This document shows positions 1-11,141 of a stretch of DNA of 64,000 nucleotides, in pieces. The stretch comes from Ilyonectria destructans (lineage: Eukaryota > Ascomycota > Sordariomycetes > Hypocreales > Nectriaceae): NCBI GenBank assembly GCA_020740775.1, contig JAHEWK010000002.1, forward strand, positions 5,208,001 to 5,272,000, written 5' to 3'. The stretch's first letter is position 1, and each line of letters starts with the position of its first letter. The notes below the pieces were generated by a model, which saw only the letters and a list, made by a program, of their open reading frames with translations, had not been told where the DNA came from and did no database searches. Both the position numbers and the translations under genes were made by a program.

Positions 1-203
1 TTGACATCTCCCGTGATGATCTTAACGCCCTTTGCCTGCAATTTTCTGATGTAGTCTGCTTTGCTAGTCACCGTTTCCGCCGATGTAAAGATGGCAACTT
101 GAGCAAAGGAGGGTTGTGCTGCCAGGATTTGGTCGGTAATGTACCGGCCAATTTGGCCAGTCGCTCCAAAAATTAGGATACTAGTAGGCTTTAAAAACCC
201 CAT
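1..203 (-). CDS. NmrA/isoflavone-reductase-like NAD(P)-binding protein, 5' part
   Basis: The reading frame starts with ATG at 203 on the minus strand and runs off the left edge, giving 67 residues. The N-terminus is MGFLKPTSILIFGATGQIGR, with a Rossmann dinucleotide-binding motif GATGQIG at residues 13-19, followed by a helix and a second strand (QVAIFTS). This layout is that of NmrA-like and phenylcoumaran/isoflavone reductase-like proteins of the atypical short-chain dehydrogenase group, which are cytosolic NADPH-dependent reductases or redox-sensing regulators. Substrate cannot be inferred. Only the cofactor-binding start is visible; the rest lies outside the window. Confidence 0.8.
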   Translation of the reverse strand, partial: MGFLKPTSILIFGATGQIGRYITDQILAAQPSFAQVAIFTSAETVTSKADYIRKLQAKGVKIITGDV

Positions 204-1304
204 GATTTCAGCAGAATTTGGATAGAATTGATAGCAATCGTTAGAGCGGAGAGTACGTTGACTTTTAAATCGCTCAGAACTCGTAGCTTAGAAATCCAGG
301 GCGGGGTTCCGAGAGATCAACGCGGCGGTTAGCGTCGGTCGTCAGTTGCCTCATGGGCGCTTCTTATGACACCATGCTGATAAGTCCAAAACTTACCGGA
401 TTTATTGAATATGAATATCTTGGATGAAAGATTACCATGTCCACATGGCGACTCGTAGGAGTAGCTATAGAACCGTAAGAAAATTGAAACCGATGATGAG
501 TCCAACTCAGATCAGAGAAGACAAACAGCGGGACGAGTGGACATGAAAGAGGACATTAGGTAGTAATATTTTGTAGCGGGAGCATGGCAAGGGCTGCGTA
601 TATTTGAACTTCATCCTCTGCTCTGTTGTTTATCTATCGTCGCGTCGTATTGCTGCAGGGATGCTTGGGCGTTTGCAATGAAGCTGCACAGTAGTCAGGC
701 TTGCCCAGGTCATACAAGACATCAAGGACTATTTGCGTGGCTTTCGGAGCTAGGCTAATACAAAAAAGAAGAGGTAAGCTTTAGCTGTTACACCAAAAGT
801 CTACCTGTGCTTCGGTTATGGGTTACACAGGATATTAGGGTCTTAAGGCACTGATGAACGCATCATAAGCCCTATCGTCCAGCACCCAGAGAAGCCGCAA
901 GTTAATGAGATGAGAAATATCAGGAATTATAGAAGTATTGAATGCTATCCATGTCCTTCCTCGAGACGAGATACGAAATGGTTACCTCAGTGGGAGTTGC
1001 ATGTGACAAGTGTGGCGCCCTAGAGGTAACACATCTGCACTTCTAAATGCTCAAGATTAGGCAGCGCTCACACCGCTCAAATGTGCAGAAATGTACATAA
1101 AACCAAGCCTTATCGCTCTAAATTCCATGTTTCCTTCCTTTTTGTTTTCCCCTCACTCGACATCATTACAAAAATCAACGCCGTACGCTACAAGCAATAG
1201 GGCCGTACATTTACCCCTACACCCAGCACTAGGAGATAGAGGAACTCATACAATAACATTGTCGCACACTTGCCACATTTTCTACAACCGGTCAATTTTA
1301 TTCC
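204..1304. other. intergenic region, 1.1 kb
   Basis: No convincing coding sequence. It separates two divergent genes, so both promoters lie here. Near its right end (about 1183-1275) is a copy of a dispersed repeat described separately, placed close upstream of the next start codon. Confidence 0.6.
1183..1275 (+). repeat. dispersed repeat R1, copy A
   Basis: Matches copy B at 4993-5110 through the blocks CTACAAGCAATAG, GTACATTTA, CACCCAGCAC, CTCATACA and CGCACACTTGCC in the same order and spacing. It is diverged and has lost the outermost end. Copy C (41299) preserves an end resembling Tc1/impala terminal inverted repeats, so R1 is probably a remnant of a Tc1/mariner-type element or a derived MITE. 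Confidence 0.55.
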
Positions 1305-4300
1305 ATGGCAAACCTCAATGTTTCAGGCGCCCTGATTTCGGCCAAGAATGAGAACACAGCCGCCTTGGTAAACATCAACTTGGATGTCTCACTGTATCGA
1401 GGGAATCCACCAGCCGAGTTCTTACCCGTCGGCTCTGCCTTGGCCGCATGGCGAAGGACAGAGGCCGAAGATGGCGAACTTCACAAGACAGCCTGTCGGC
1501 TTGGGTTTTTGTTCAACGAGCTTGTTCCAGAAACACCGAACCTGATTCGATGCTACGGTACCCGAGCCTCTGATATTATGAACAGCCCGAACATTAACCC
1601 ACGAGGCACCTCTGAAGATGGCGCATTTTGTGATTTCGTCGGTGCTGATGGGACCTGCATATGGGCTGCAGCAACATCCATACCAGCTTCACTCAGTACA
1701 TTCCTCCTTGCTTGTATGCTTGCACGAGCCTGGGATGCAAAAAAGGCCACGAGCATCTGGGCGGAGCTTGTTCATGAGCGGATCGCCCGAGTCAAGGTTC
1801 AACTCAATATGAAGAAAGTGGTCAATCCCCATACTGAGATGGCTATCCGGCAAAACATCAGTCGCGCGGACCTTGCAAAATGGGATGCAAGCGCTCGAGC
1901 CTGGCTTCGAAGGGCGGATCAAAGTATGGTCCGCTATCACGACCAGTTTACTCTGATCATGAAAAACGTCAAGACCCCGTTCATTGATCCAGGGTCAACA
2001 TTTGAGAAAGTAACGAGGGGTTGGATAAGAGCAATGAAGGTTCTCGAAGACTTGCTCCAAAACACACCCCAGCAAGTTCCTGATCGAGCGGTTTTGATGG
2101 CAATCTCAGCATGGCATCTATATCCAGACCTGTTGGTTTGTCAAGAAAAGACCACCAAAGTCACTCTCAAAGACCCCTTATTCCCGCAAGCTGCTATTCT
2201 GACGCTGGGGTTGGAGCCTCGCGATTCTCGCAGTGACAACCTTTGTCAGTGGTCGCTGGCACTATCCCACCTCAGGTACTATGGAGATCCTATCAAGGTC
2301 AAGAGCGAAGAAAATTTTCAAAGAGTCAACTTTGATGATTTGTGGGTGGTAGCTCTTGGAGCACTTTTGAGGCAATGGCAACTGCCATCGTCGAGTATCG
2401 GGGCTTCGATTGTCTGGTTCAAGCGCCTAGGCGAAGTTTTGAAAACATCTTCAGAGTCCTCGAGTCCCGAGGTCTCATGGCTATTGAAACTTTGCGAAGC
2501 TGCGTCATCCATTGACCAATCTACCGCCGCCGAGAGCGACCCCAAGATGCAGCTCGTACAATTTGGCTGGTGGAAAGCAACCCATTTCTTTGGGCCTAGC
2601 GCTACCATTCAACCGCATTTCTTTGGCCTGTGCAAATTGAATATCATGCGGAAATTGCAAGGAGATACTAATCTCGAAATTGGCTTTCGGTACCTTCGGA
2701 ATATCGGATCACAGCTGAATCTCCGACCTGAAGATGCCATTGTAGTCTACTCGCACAAGATTGAGAATGGCACCTATGTTGAGTGGGCTACCTTATTCCC
2801 CGTCAGCCCTCTGGTTGTGGGAAAGTCGGCGACTGAATCTGATGAACATACTCCAAAAACCAATGCGAGGTGGATGTACTATCAGTGTTCGGACGGTTAT
2901 CTCAGAACTCACAGTATTATTGATCAGCGACAGAAGCAGATTCGCATGTCTGGTGAGGAATGCACCATTGTCTCTAAAGATCGTTTCAAGCAAGCAATTT
3001 TAATCAATCTGCCAAACATCGATGAGATGACATGCACCTGGGAGCAACCACCACCTCTGTTTGGAGGGCCGACCTCTCCTATTACATTCCGGGCACTCCC
3101 TGTCGGAACAACAGTTCTAGGAGCAAACGACTTTCGTTTATTAATTCGAGAAAGTCTACTTCAGAGCAAAACTACGAGGGCACTGGTTAGCCACAGCTTA
3201 GGCCCTGGTTTGGGTTGGCTTAATAGTGGCCCGGATGTAGATGCTGTTGTTCGGTATTTCAAACTTCTTCAGGTATGTCCAAGAAACCCATGCATTGATA
3301 CCAAGCCGAATTATTAATCTTTAATTAAAATATCAACAGCCAAGCTATGATTCAGAAGAGTCAACAGCAAAACGGCAGAAAGTCTCCCATGAGTCAGGCG
3401 GTGCCAGGCAGGTTAGCGACCTATGTTGTGCTTCCACAGACTTCTTGATCTCTTTACGTGCCCTTGAACTGGCGACGATTATTTATCGTCAACTCCCAAC
3501 GGCCACCGTGTCACTGAAGGTGATCGACCAGGATCTATCGGGGGCCCATTGGGTTCCAACACGTCTCAAATCTATAAAAAGTCACGCCCCCCACGAGTTT
3601 CGCCAAGTTGTATCCATGTCAGTTGAAAAAGATAGCCTCACGTTGCCGCGGTGCAATGTGTTCGCAGCTATCGCGATGTTTGAGTCTGGCATCTTGAACA
3701 TCGACACGGAGCAGCTGAGTGAGGTTGTTGCCCTCTGTTCCGAAGATTCCATCTTTGTTTCCGGTCTCTTACTCTCAGATCCCGCAACTGAGTGCTTCGG
3801 GATTAATATGCGTCATCTAGTTGGCAACATTGGCCAAGCCGGTATGGTTTTCATGGTAGCGCCGATGAACCCTCGACTTCGACCTCCAAAATATGACCCA
3901 AGAATGATACGACCGCACTCATATGATGGTAAATGCACCGATAAGTTCAAGGGAACTTCACTTCATTTGTCATTCACGAATTGGAAGATCTCCTTGGATT
4001 GGAGCAGCACGGGGGAAATTGACCAACAAGTGTTTTTGCTAGAGTCAGTGATATCTGTTCAAGACAAGGGGCAGTGGGTCGCAGATATCGATGTATTGGA
4101 ACTGGAAAAAAGCGGCTTGCAAGTCATACAGTTTCAATGTGACTGTCAGCGGGATGCACCTCCCCCGTCCTCAGAAGATGTCCTCTCGTTGGAATCCTGG
4201 GAAGAGATTCTGGACCCACCTCCGTCAGTTGGTGTCATTCGAGCTAACGGAAACTGGGTCGCTCGTCTTGCTGCAACTACAATCATCGCACAGCAAGGTC

Positions 4301-4407
4301 AAGGTCATGCTGTTGCTCTTCTTAGAAACGAACCTATTTGCTGGAGTTGTTTGGAGAGTCTTTACTCAGAGCCGGAGCCTCGCTTACCTTCTTTCATCAT
4401 TCATTAG
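1305..4407 (+). CDS. uncharacterised large fungal protein (1011 aa)
   Basis: Two exons, 1305..3272 and 3340..4407, joined by a 67-base intron (GTATGT donor, CAACAG acceptor, phase 0), give 1011 residues. The frame downstream of the intron has no ATG of its own near its start, which supports one spliced gene rather than two. No signal peptide or membrane segment is evident. I recognise no catalytic motif. The N-terminal third has blocks such as CYGTRASDIM, GADGTCIWAAATS and LLACMLARAWDA that recall a recurrent but unnamed fungal hypothetical family. The central part has charged and helical stretches and the C-terminal part is beta-rich. Function unknown. The gene is intact over 3 kb, so it is likely real and expressed. 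Confidence 0.75.
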
Positions 4408-5284
4408 ACTGTCTTACCTGCTAGTTCAACAATTAGGAATAATGCTATTTGGGCTATACCATATTGCTATGCAGGCTAGAAAAATCACATACCACTCCCC
4501 CAGTTTCCCCTTGCTCCCTATTGTACACTAAAATTACAAGGCCTTAGCTAATAGCAGGGCTTTAGCTTAAGGGCTCAATTCTACAAGGGGCAGCTGCCTC
4601 TAGCATATAAGTAGCTGCTAACAGAGGCGTTGCTGATACTGCTGACGCTGAGGCGCTGACGGTACCCTCCTCCTCTACCTCTGCCACTGCCTCTATCTCT
4701 ACCTTGTCCTTCCCTGGTTCTTTGGCACTACCGTTTATAAAGCTTTGCAATTTCTGCGTTGGCTGCCCGCGGAAATGCTGGTTGCTCTGTGTCTCGACCT
4801 TGGCTGGTGAGAAGGTGCGGCCGGGTTCAACTGTTAGGTCGTCTGTTTGGTGTGGGGCATGTGACTTTTACAACCCGGATAGCAATCAATATGGTACAGC
4901 CCAAATAGCAGTACTCGTAATTGGTATTTCGGTTTATCCTTTAGGAGAAATGCTTTTCTCCCTGGCTTACTGGTATCAGATAGATCAAAGCCGTACAGTA
5001 GTTACAAGCAATGGCGGCACACATTTAGCACTACAGCCAGCACCAAAACATATAATAGCTCATACAGTAAGGTTATTGCACACTTACCTTGCTGTAAGCT
5101 TTCAATTCAACGCTTCTGTCTTCGACCTTATTAACCGTAGACAATAGAAGATTTAATACACAGATGATGAAGTGTCATGGCTCGTGCTGGGAACCCCGGC
5201 GGTGAAGGCGAATGTTACAAAAATAATATATCGTACCTTGTATGTACTCATTTCACACCAGCAAATGGCTCTTCCCTTGTTCCC
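4408..5284. other. intergenic region with low-complexity tract and repeat
   Basis: Lies between convergent gene ends. About 4620-4700 is a CTCCTCTACCTCTGCC-type pyrimidine-rich low-complexity tract that opens spurious frames on both strands. Repeat R1 copy B follows at 4993-5110. No gene supported. Confidence 0.55.
4993..5110 (+). repeat. dispersed repeat R1, copy B
   Basis: The fullest copy of R1. It begins GTACAGTAGTTACAAGCAAT and continues with CACACATTTAGCACTACA, CCAGCACC, AAGGTTATTGCACACTTACC and CTTTCAATTCAAC. The first half aligns with copies A and C, the second half with copies A and D. The TACAGTRGTTRCA start resembles the termini of Tc1-like fungal transposons, which insert at TA. 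Confidence 0.6.
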
Positions 5285-6376
5285 TCAGCAAGCATAGCCC
5301 TCATATTCCCACCAGGTCTCGAATCCCAGTTGCTCGTAAAAGCCCCGTATCGCGACGAAATCAATCAAGATGCCCTCAATCCCCCTCTCCTGCATGTTCT
5401 CCATCGCTTTCACCATCAATGCCAACCCGACACCTTTTCCTCTTGCGCTCTCATCCACACCAACGGCGGCAATTAACCCCGTCTTCTCTTTCGATGGCAC
5501 CAGAGGCAAGAAAGCAAAGGTGTCGCAGATGATTGAGGTGTGAGAACACATCAGTGTCCATCCGATCTGCGCGTTTGTGTCAGGATCGAATGCCACCATT
5601 ACTTCATGATGTTGGTTGTAGGCTGCAATAGCTTCATACGCTCTGGCCCAGCTCTGGTTGCAAGTCAGTTTTCATGAGTAGACGAGATCTAAGAAAGGAC
5701 TAACAAAGAGGGCTTTCTGCTTGGTCATGCATTCTTCGTATAACTCTGGCGACCATGGAGAGAATCTTATGTTCATCTTGGAGACTCTTTCCAGGACTTC
5801 AGGTGGCGCGACGGCGCCGTGGAGGTCTTTGTAGAGATCCCGAACGGTTGGTTTTGTAGATTTATGGAAACCTGCATACTATTAGCAGTTTTGATTGGAA
5901 AATATGGTTGGAAGCTATCATGAACCTCTGTGGAGAAAGAAGTTTTTGACTTCTGGTGAGAAGTCCATCGGCATCTGCGGCCAGAATCGAGGGGTCTCAG
6001 ATCCGACGTCCAAAGACTTCAGTTCACTTTCTCCATTAGCACGAGCCAGGTTTGTTAACTCGGCTTTTGCCTTTTCTATAAAAGCAGTACCGAGTCCTTT
6101 GCCTCGATATTCGGGCAAGACGCCAATAGCAGCGATTTTGCCGTGCGCTCCGTCGGCCAAAAAGGATAGACAGAATCCTTTGTCGTGGATGTAATGTTGA
6201 CCAGGGAGTCGGTGAAGAATCTTCTCCATTCGCTGTCGCTCAATCTGCCATTTTGGGAAGATGGTTTGCCACATCTGCCATATTTTCTCAAAATCTTCGT
6301 CGGACCTGGTGAGGTCTCTGATGACATGTTGGTTGGCAATAGATGGCTCCATCTTGTTTTTAGTTTGCTCAGCCAT
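5285..6376 (-). CDS. tandem GNAT-domain N-acetyltransferase
   Basis: Three exons on the minus strand, 6376..5926, 5871..5705 and 5653..5285, with introns of 54 and 51 bases, give 328 residues. There are two GNAT folds in one chain. The first carries the acetyl-CoA loop EYRGKGLGTAF near residue 91, the second ARGKGVGLAL near residue 277; both fit the R/Q-x-x-G-x-G/A pattern. The second ends in GFYEQLGFETWW, the usual beta-strand 6-7 region. Double-GNAT proteins transfer acetyl groups to amines on small molecules or peptides; the substrate is not predictable. No signal peptide, so probably cytosolic. Joining the two halves needs both introns, and each junction is in phase. Confidence 0.8.
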
Positions 6377-8535
6377 GAAGTGCGGGGAAGCTTTAATTCT
6401 CTCACTTTAGAGATGTCACAGCAAAACAAAGACCAAAAGAGCACCCTCACGTTCACTGTGTTTGAGTAGCAGAGGCCTGGTTTGGAAATTGTAAAAGGGC
6501 AGCGTAAAAGACCACCCTAGTAAACATTAAAGATCTCAACAACACAAATGGGAGAGGTTCAGAAGATGGCGCAGTAGTGGTAAGCAAGCTGACGTGGCAA
6601 ATTATCACAGCGCAGATACGAACGACAGGATATAGGTGGGGTAGATTTCAATTTCCCGCAATTAGTTTGTACAGACAACTGGGAGAAAACAAAAAATAAA
6701 GACAAATGTGGTGGACCCATTTCAAATCGCGCAAGGTTACTACACAGCATGTGTTGCATGATGTCAGACTACGCTAACTGCGGGGTTTCTAGTTGCATTC
6801 TTTAGGCAACAGTAAGTACACTCGTATTTCGTATCGTAGCCTGTAAACATGGTGAGGACGTTTGCCTCGGCAGAATCTTCCTGAGCTTGGCGAAGATGCC
6901 TCGGTTTTCGGTCAAATAACTATGTGAGGTCTGGTGGGTACCACATGCAGCGGATATGCCTAACAACCTTGAGTTTTGCTTTTCCAGCCAGGTTTGAAGA
7001 GATTCTACATCAGGACTGTATCCAAAGCGAAGTAACCAACCGGTACGGCAAAGACTTGCAGATAACAGGCGACTACTATTTCTGTTGTTGTATAGAGAAT
7101 TGGTTTTTTAGTCATACTCTTGCAGCGTATTTGCAGCGGTAGCACTGTATCAAAGCAGACACAAAATTCTGTCAGACTTGTAAGAAGGCTAGAAAGAATG
7201 GATTAAGTAGTCTATGAGTTGGTAGATATGCTATCGACCACAGTGCGTCTATCAGATGGCAGAGGAGCATAATGTCAGCATGGTCGGACGACATCACTCA
7301 ATTACCATTCCCTAGCTATCGGGAGCATAAACGGGTTGAAAAAAGTCCTATATATCAATAGGACCTTTTAATTACCAAGAATGCAGCTTGAAGGTGGAAT
7401 GCAGAGAGAAAGAGAACAACAGTAGGGGAGAAATAGCCAGAAGGTCCAAGGTAGCCACAAGAGTACATGGTTGTAAGGCAACGAAGGTCCGCTTGTACAG
7501 TCCTCACAATCGAACTCAAATATATTATTTAATAGCAGGAGAATTTGATCCGTGAGCCAAATCTCCCAATCCAACATCGGTACCAAGCTCGCAATAACCA
7601 GTCTTACACGCATCCAGACCAGACGCACAGAATCATACCACTTACGCCAGGATTACTAATATAAAGACCTTTAGCCTAACTTGAAGAGTTCTTCTAGAAG
7701 TGTGATGTGTGGGGGAAACACCAATGAAATCCATTGGCTCCGGCAGATCCCAGGCGAGGGTCTAGATGCGCGGGGAAACACACCATGCAATCCGGGGACC
7801 CCAGACTTCGGGGTTTGACCCTGATAGTCTGGTTCCTAGCAACATCTAGATTGAGAAGAAGGTCGGAGGTGTCATGTGAGAAGGAAATGCCAAGGGCCTG
7901 TGGCATCATGGACAACCTTGGTAATGAGCAATCCTCGAAAGATACAACCGGTGGGGGACCAGCAACCATCCCAGCTTCTACAACAAACACCAGTCGAGTA
8001 ACAACCTCATACGAGACGCAACATGACCAAACCCATGACAAAAGCTGATTCGATAGACCATATCCCTGCTGTCGAGGTGCCGCAGATCATCGCACTCGTC
8101 GGCTCCCATACTCCTGAGGATATGCGAGCAGCAGCAGCAGATGCTCTAATCGATACCCATGTTCAATTTGACTACCGCATAATCTTATCAACCGTGGTAA
8201 ATGATTCCTTCCAAGGCACGAATTAAGTTGTTTCTAACCACTGCAGGCTTTAATCCTCACTTACATGGCGCAAATAATTGCCACAGAGTCTTTGGCATTA
8301 GCTAGGTATCAACCTGATCAAAAGAAAGGCTAGGCCTAAGACTAAGACGGCGGCTAGATAGGTGGCGATGGCACCTGCCGGTGACGATGGACGCCCATGA
8401 TGAAGGATGAAATGCTTCACTGCCGCAATAACCCTAGAGATCCAATATCCTGATACATGTGACAAATCCTGGCCTAGTTGGCCTGCCGATTCAGACTTGG
8501 TGTTCGCAGAGTATTTACCATCTTCCTATTTGACA
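6377..8535. other. intergenic region, 2.2 kb, no supported gene
   Basis: Only short overlapping open frames on both strands. The best candidate, 7734-8226 (two overlapping plus-strand frames, Ser/Thr-rich and then a stretch with VPQIIALVGSH), shows no recognisable domain and may be a gene scrap. No repeat of the families described here was seen. Confidence 0.45.
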
Positions 8536-9516
8536 TTACTTAGCAAAGAGCCGTCGTGATAGCAGGCTACTTACCCATTTAGGAAATGGCGTAAATGTGT
8601 GACGATCTCCGTTGAGAATCAAAGTGCCTTGAAACCGGCAGATCTCCACCAGGCCGTTCATGGTAAATAATTGTATTATTTCTGTACTCGGTGACCATGT
8701 GAGGTGATCCAGTAACCGTCCGACGTCGTCAATGTCGATGAATAGTTTTCTTAGAAGAACAAGAACTTCCAACCAGGAGGTGAGGAATTCTTTGTCGCGG
8801 TCGTACGTGCATCTATAGCCATGCTTGTTCAATGTCGAACGAACTCCGACCTGTAACATCTCGTTGATGTGGTCTGCAAACTCCTTGATGTCTGGGGTTG
8901 TAAGTCCCTGAAGTCCGCCCAAGCATGTAAGGGTGTACTCGGCTATCTCGTACAAGATCCACAGTCGTGGTTCAAAGGGTGGGTAATACCACATAAACCC
9001 ACAGTTTCGAATAATCCCCGGCATTGTTTTTAGCGATCGAAGGAAGTAGGCCTCTTCTTTCTGATTCCGGGGATGTTGTGGCATACATGTCCAATCGACC
9101 CAGATATATGACCAATTTTGTTGCTTCAGTTCTCTTTGAACAAGGCATAAATATTCCCCACCAGGATCAGGGTCATCTTGCGTGCGCCAGAAGTGACTGA
9201 GGAAGAGACATTCATCTCGTGTGACAAACCCATTAGAAGCAGGAAAAAAGACATAATCGTCTAGGTGGTCCTTGCTCCACTTGGTCATCATTTTCTGTGA
9301 TAGGAAAGCCTCTCTTCGTTGGAAAATCCAGAACAAAAGTGGCGGTGGCTCATCCAAAAAGTGGTCCAAATCGGTATAGAGTTGTAAAGATTCTTTGGCC
9401 ATTGGGTACCTCTCGTTAGTGGATGCTCCCCAAGCCTCTATGCTGCGATGTACAAGCGAGCTCCATGCAACGGAGGGCGCAGTATCGGACGGGCGGACCT
9501 CTTCAGCAGACGACAT
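8536..9516 (-). CDS. HET/TIR-like fungal protein
   Basis: Single-exon gene of 326 residues. The core at about residues 85-200 has LFLSHFW (104-110), YIWVDWTCMPQ (137-147), a helix with a run of acidic and aromatic residues, then PRLWILYEIAE (183-193). The W-x-D-x-x-C-x-x-Q block and the later R-x-W-x-x-x-E block resemble the conserved blocks of heterokaryon-incompatibility (HET) domains, which are distant TIR relatives. Related bacterial proteins also carry the SHxW..PDPxG arrangement. The C-terminal 120 residues are helical and unassigned. HET proteins trigger or modulate non-self cell death in fungi. Here the domain is atypical, so the role is uncertain. Confidence 0.55.
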   Translation of the reverse strand: MSSAEEVRPSDTAPSVAWSSLVHRSIEAWGASTNERYPMAKESLQLYTDLDHFLDEPPPLLFWIFQRREAFLSQKMMTKWSKDHLDDYVFFPASNGFVTRDECLFLSHFWRTQDDPDPGGEYLCLVQRELKQQNWSYIWVDWTCMPQHPRNQKEEAYFLRSLKTMPGIIRNCGFMWYYPPFEPRLWILYEIAEYTLTCLGGLQGLTTPDIKEFADHINEMLQVGVRSTLNKHGYRCTYDRDKEFLTSWLEVLVLLRKLFIDIDDVGRLLDHLTWSPSTEIIQLFTMNGLVEICRFQGTLILNGDRHTFTPFPKWVSSLLSRRLFAK

Positions 9517-10150
9517 CGCGGCTATATTTTGTTCTCGTAGATTGGCTATTAACAGGACGTGGAGTTGCGCAAACTTTGGCGAGCATCGCTACCTCAGACT
9601 CCAGTAGCTTAATGCTTATAGGGTTCAAAAAAGTAGAAAGTGCGGGACGTAGGACTCGCGATTAAGATCAAGAGAGGGTGGTTGAGGCGCGACTTTTATA
9701 ACGTCCAATACCAAAGGGACACCGAAGCTGCTGCCTAAGTAGGTTGTGGGGTATTGAAAGTGGGGTCAAGTCAAGTCAAGTCATGTGCTGCTTAAAGCTA
9801 CCTTGCATGATATTGCTCAATTGCGCGTAAATTGCAAGTCAACTATCTAGCTACCAAGTTCTCACATTACATCTAGTACTTCAACAAACACCACAGTATC
9901 CCTTATTCGTCTTGTACAGCCATCTCCAACCTCAGGCCTCCTCGAACCGTCGCGTCGCTCAGTCGCTCCAGCTACGCGGCTCTACGCCATGCCTGTAATC
10001 ATGTGAACGAAAGGGTTGTGTTTGGCCGTCCTATGGCATCATACCAGAGGCTCTAGGATCCCCTGGTAGAGTGCTGGATGGATCTCAAGAGTGCCCGGTT
10101 AATGATTTATCTAGTACCGACCCTGTATGATGAAGGCTATCAAGGTCTGA
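9517..10150. other. intergenic region with short CAAGT tandem
   Basis: Nothing coding is supported. A pentanucleotide tandem GTCAAGTCAAGTCAAGTCA lies at 9765-9783. Confidence 0.5.
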
Positions 10151-10690
10151 AATGGCGAATACGTGAAACCAAGTACCAACGAGGTGTTCATCTTCAAAAA
10201 CCCCAAAGAAAATGCGATCGTATCCAAGAACGTGCCGGTTAGCCGACCAAATGATGTGAACCTTGCGGTACGACACGCCGAGGCGGCGTTCAATGGCGGA
10301 TGGAGCGCATTTGCATCGGCGCAAAGAACTCGGTGTCTGAATGAATTAGCAGATCTGATGGAAGAGTACGTTGAAGGTCTTCTTCGATTGGACACACTTA
10401 CCATTGGGAACCCAGTGTCGCTTATTCTAACGAGGGAAAATAATTACATCGTCAATGGGTTGCGGTCTATGGGTATGTGTACACTTGGCTCTATCGTCAA
10501 GTCCCTTCTGATATTCTGTAGCTGGGTGGCGTGATAACCTTAAGGGTGAATACCTGCCAGATGATTACGGGTTCGTCAAATTGGTACGAAATGAACCTTT
10601 GGGGTAAAAATTGATACAATGCAGGGCCTTCCAACACTAGCTGGTCATGGTTCTAGTGTCTGCGCCGCAATCCGCCCTTTCAACGCCCCG
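10151..10690 (+). pseudogene. truncated aldehyde dehydrogenase
   Basis: Three predicted exons (10151..10472, 10522..10603, 10657..~10690) read as the N-terminal quarter of an NAD(P)+-dependent aldehyde dehydrogenase: NGEYVKPSTNEVFIFKNPK, RPNDVNLAVRHAEAAFNGGW, LADLMEE, AGWRDNLKGEYLP, VKLVRNEPLG and VCAAIRPFNAP. These follow the family order up to the strand that begins the nucleotide-binding domain, then homology stops. The conserved Lys, catalytic Glu and catalytic Cys regions are all missing. The first codon of the match is preceded by an in-frame stop and there is no ATG. Most likely a remnant left by deletion or rearrangement. Confidence 0.75.
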
Positions 10691-11141
10691 AGTAGGTACG
10701 GCTCTGTCTCCCACACCAGACTGCTACTTCTTGAGATACTTGTTAAAATACACCCGTTGCATTCACTGGGGGTTATTTAAATGCCAATATTCTGTAAGAA
10801 AAGGTATTTTTGACTACTGTGGCCAGCCTCTCTGGATATATTTAGAGTCAGAGAGTTCAAACGGGGCTTTAGTACAATTAAAGTCTGTCGTTCCAGGCCA
10901 GATGTGAAGGGCCTCGCAGATTCATATTCTCGTCCTCTCACCAAGCAACGCCGTGTCACGAAGTCGCGCAAGTCACAATACTCAACAACAAGACCAGTCG
11001 GGTAGTGTGATAACATTAGCTCACACATTTTATGGGAGTGAATATCTCAAACTTGATGTGAGACGACCTTTGGGGAAGATTTCTAGGGAATCCGATCGCC
11101 AGGCCAGCAAGGGCCAGAATGGTGGTGAAGGGAAGTCTTTT
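10691..11141. other. intergenic region, nothing identified
   Basis: Separates the aldehyde dehydrogenase remnant from the 3' end of the hydrolase on the other strand. The sequence no longer resembles aldehyde dehydrogenase, so the break lies at about 10690. Confidence 0.45.

Noticed and set aside
3445..4407. A separate 320-residue gene
   Set aside because: It has no ATG start and joins in phase to the upstream frame through a standard 67-base intron.
4562..4750. Minus-strand Ala/Glu-rich frame
   Set aside because: It is the translation of a pyrimidine-rich low-complexity tract.
7734..8226. A plus-strand gene made of two overlapping frames
   Set aside because: No domain, no good splice site, and equally long frames on the opposite strand.
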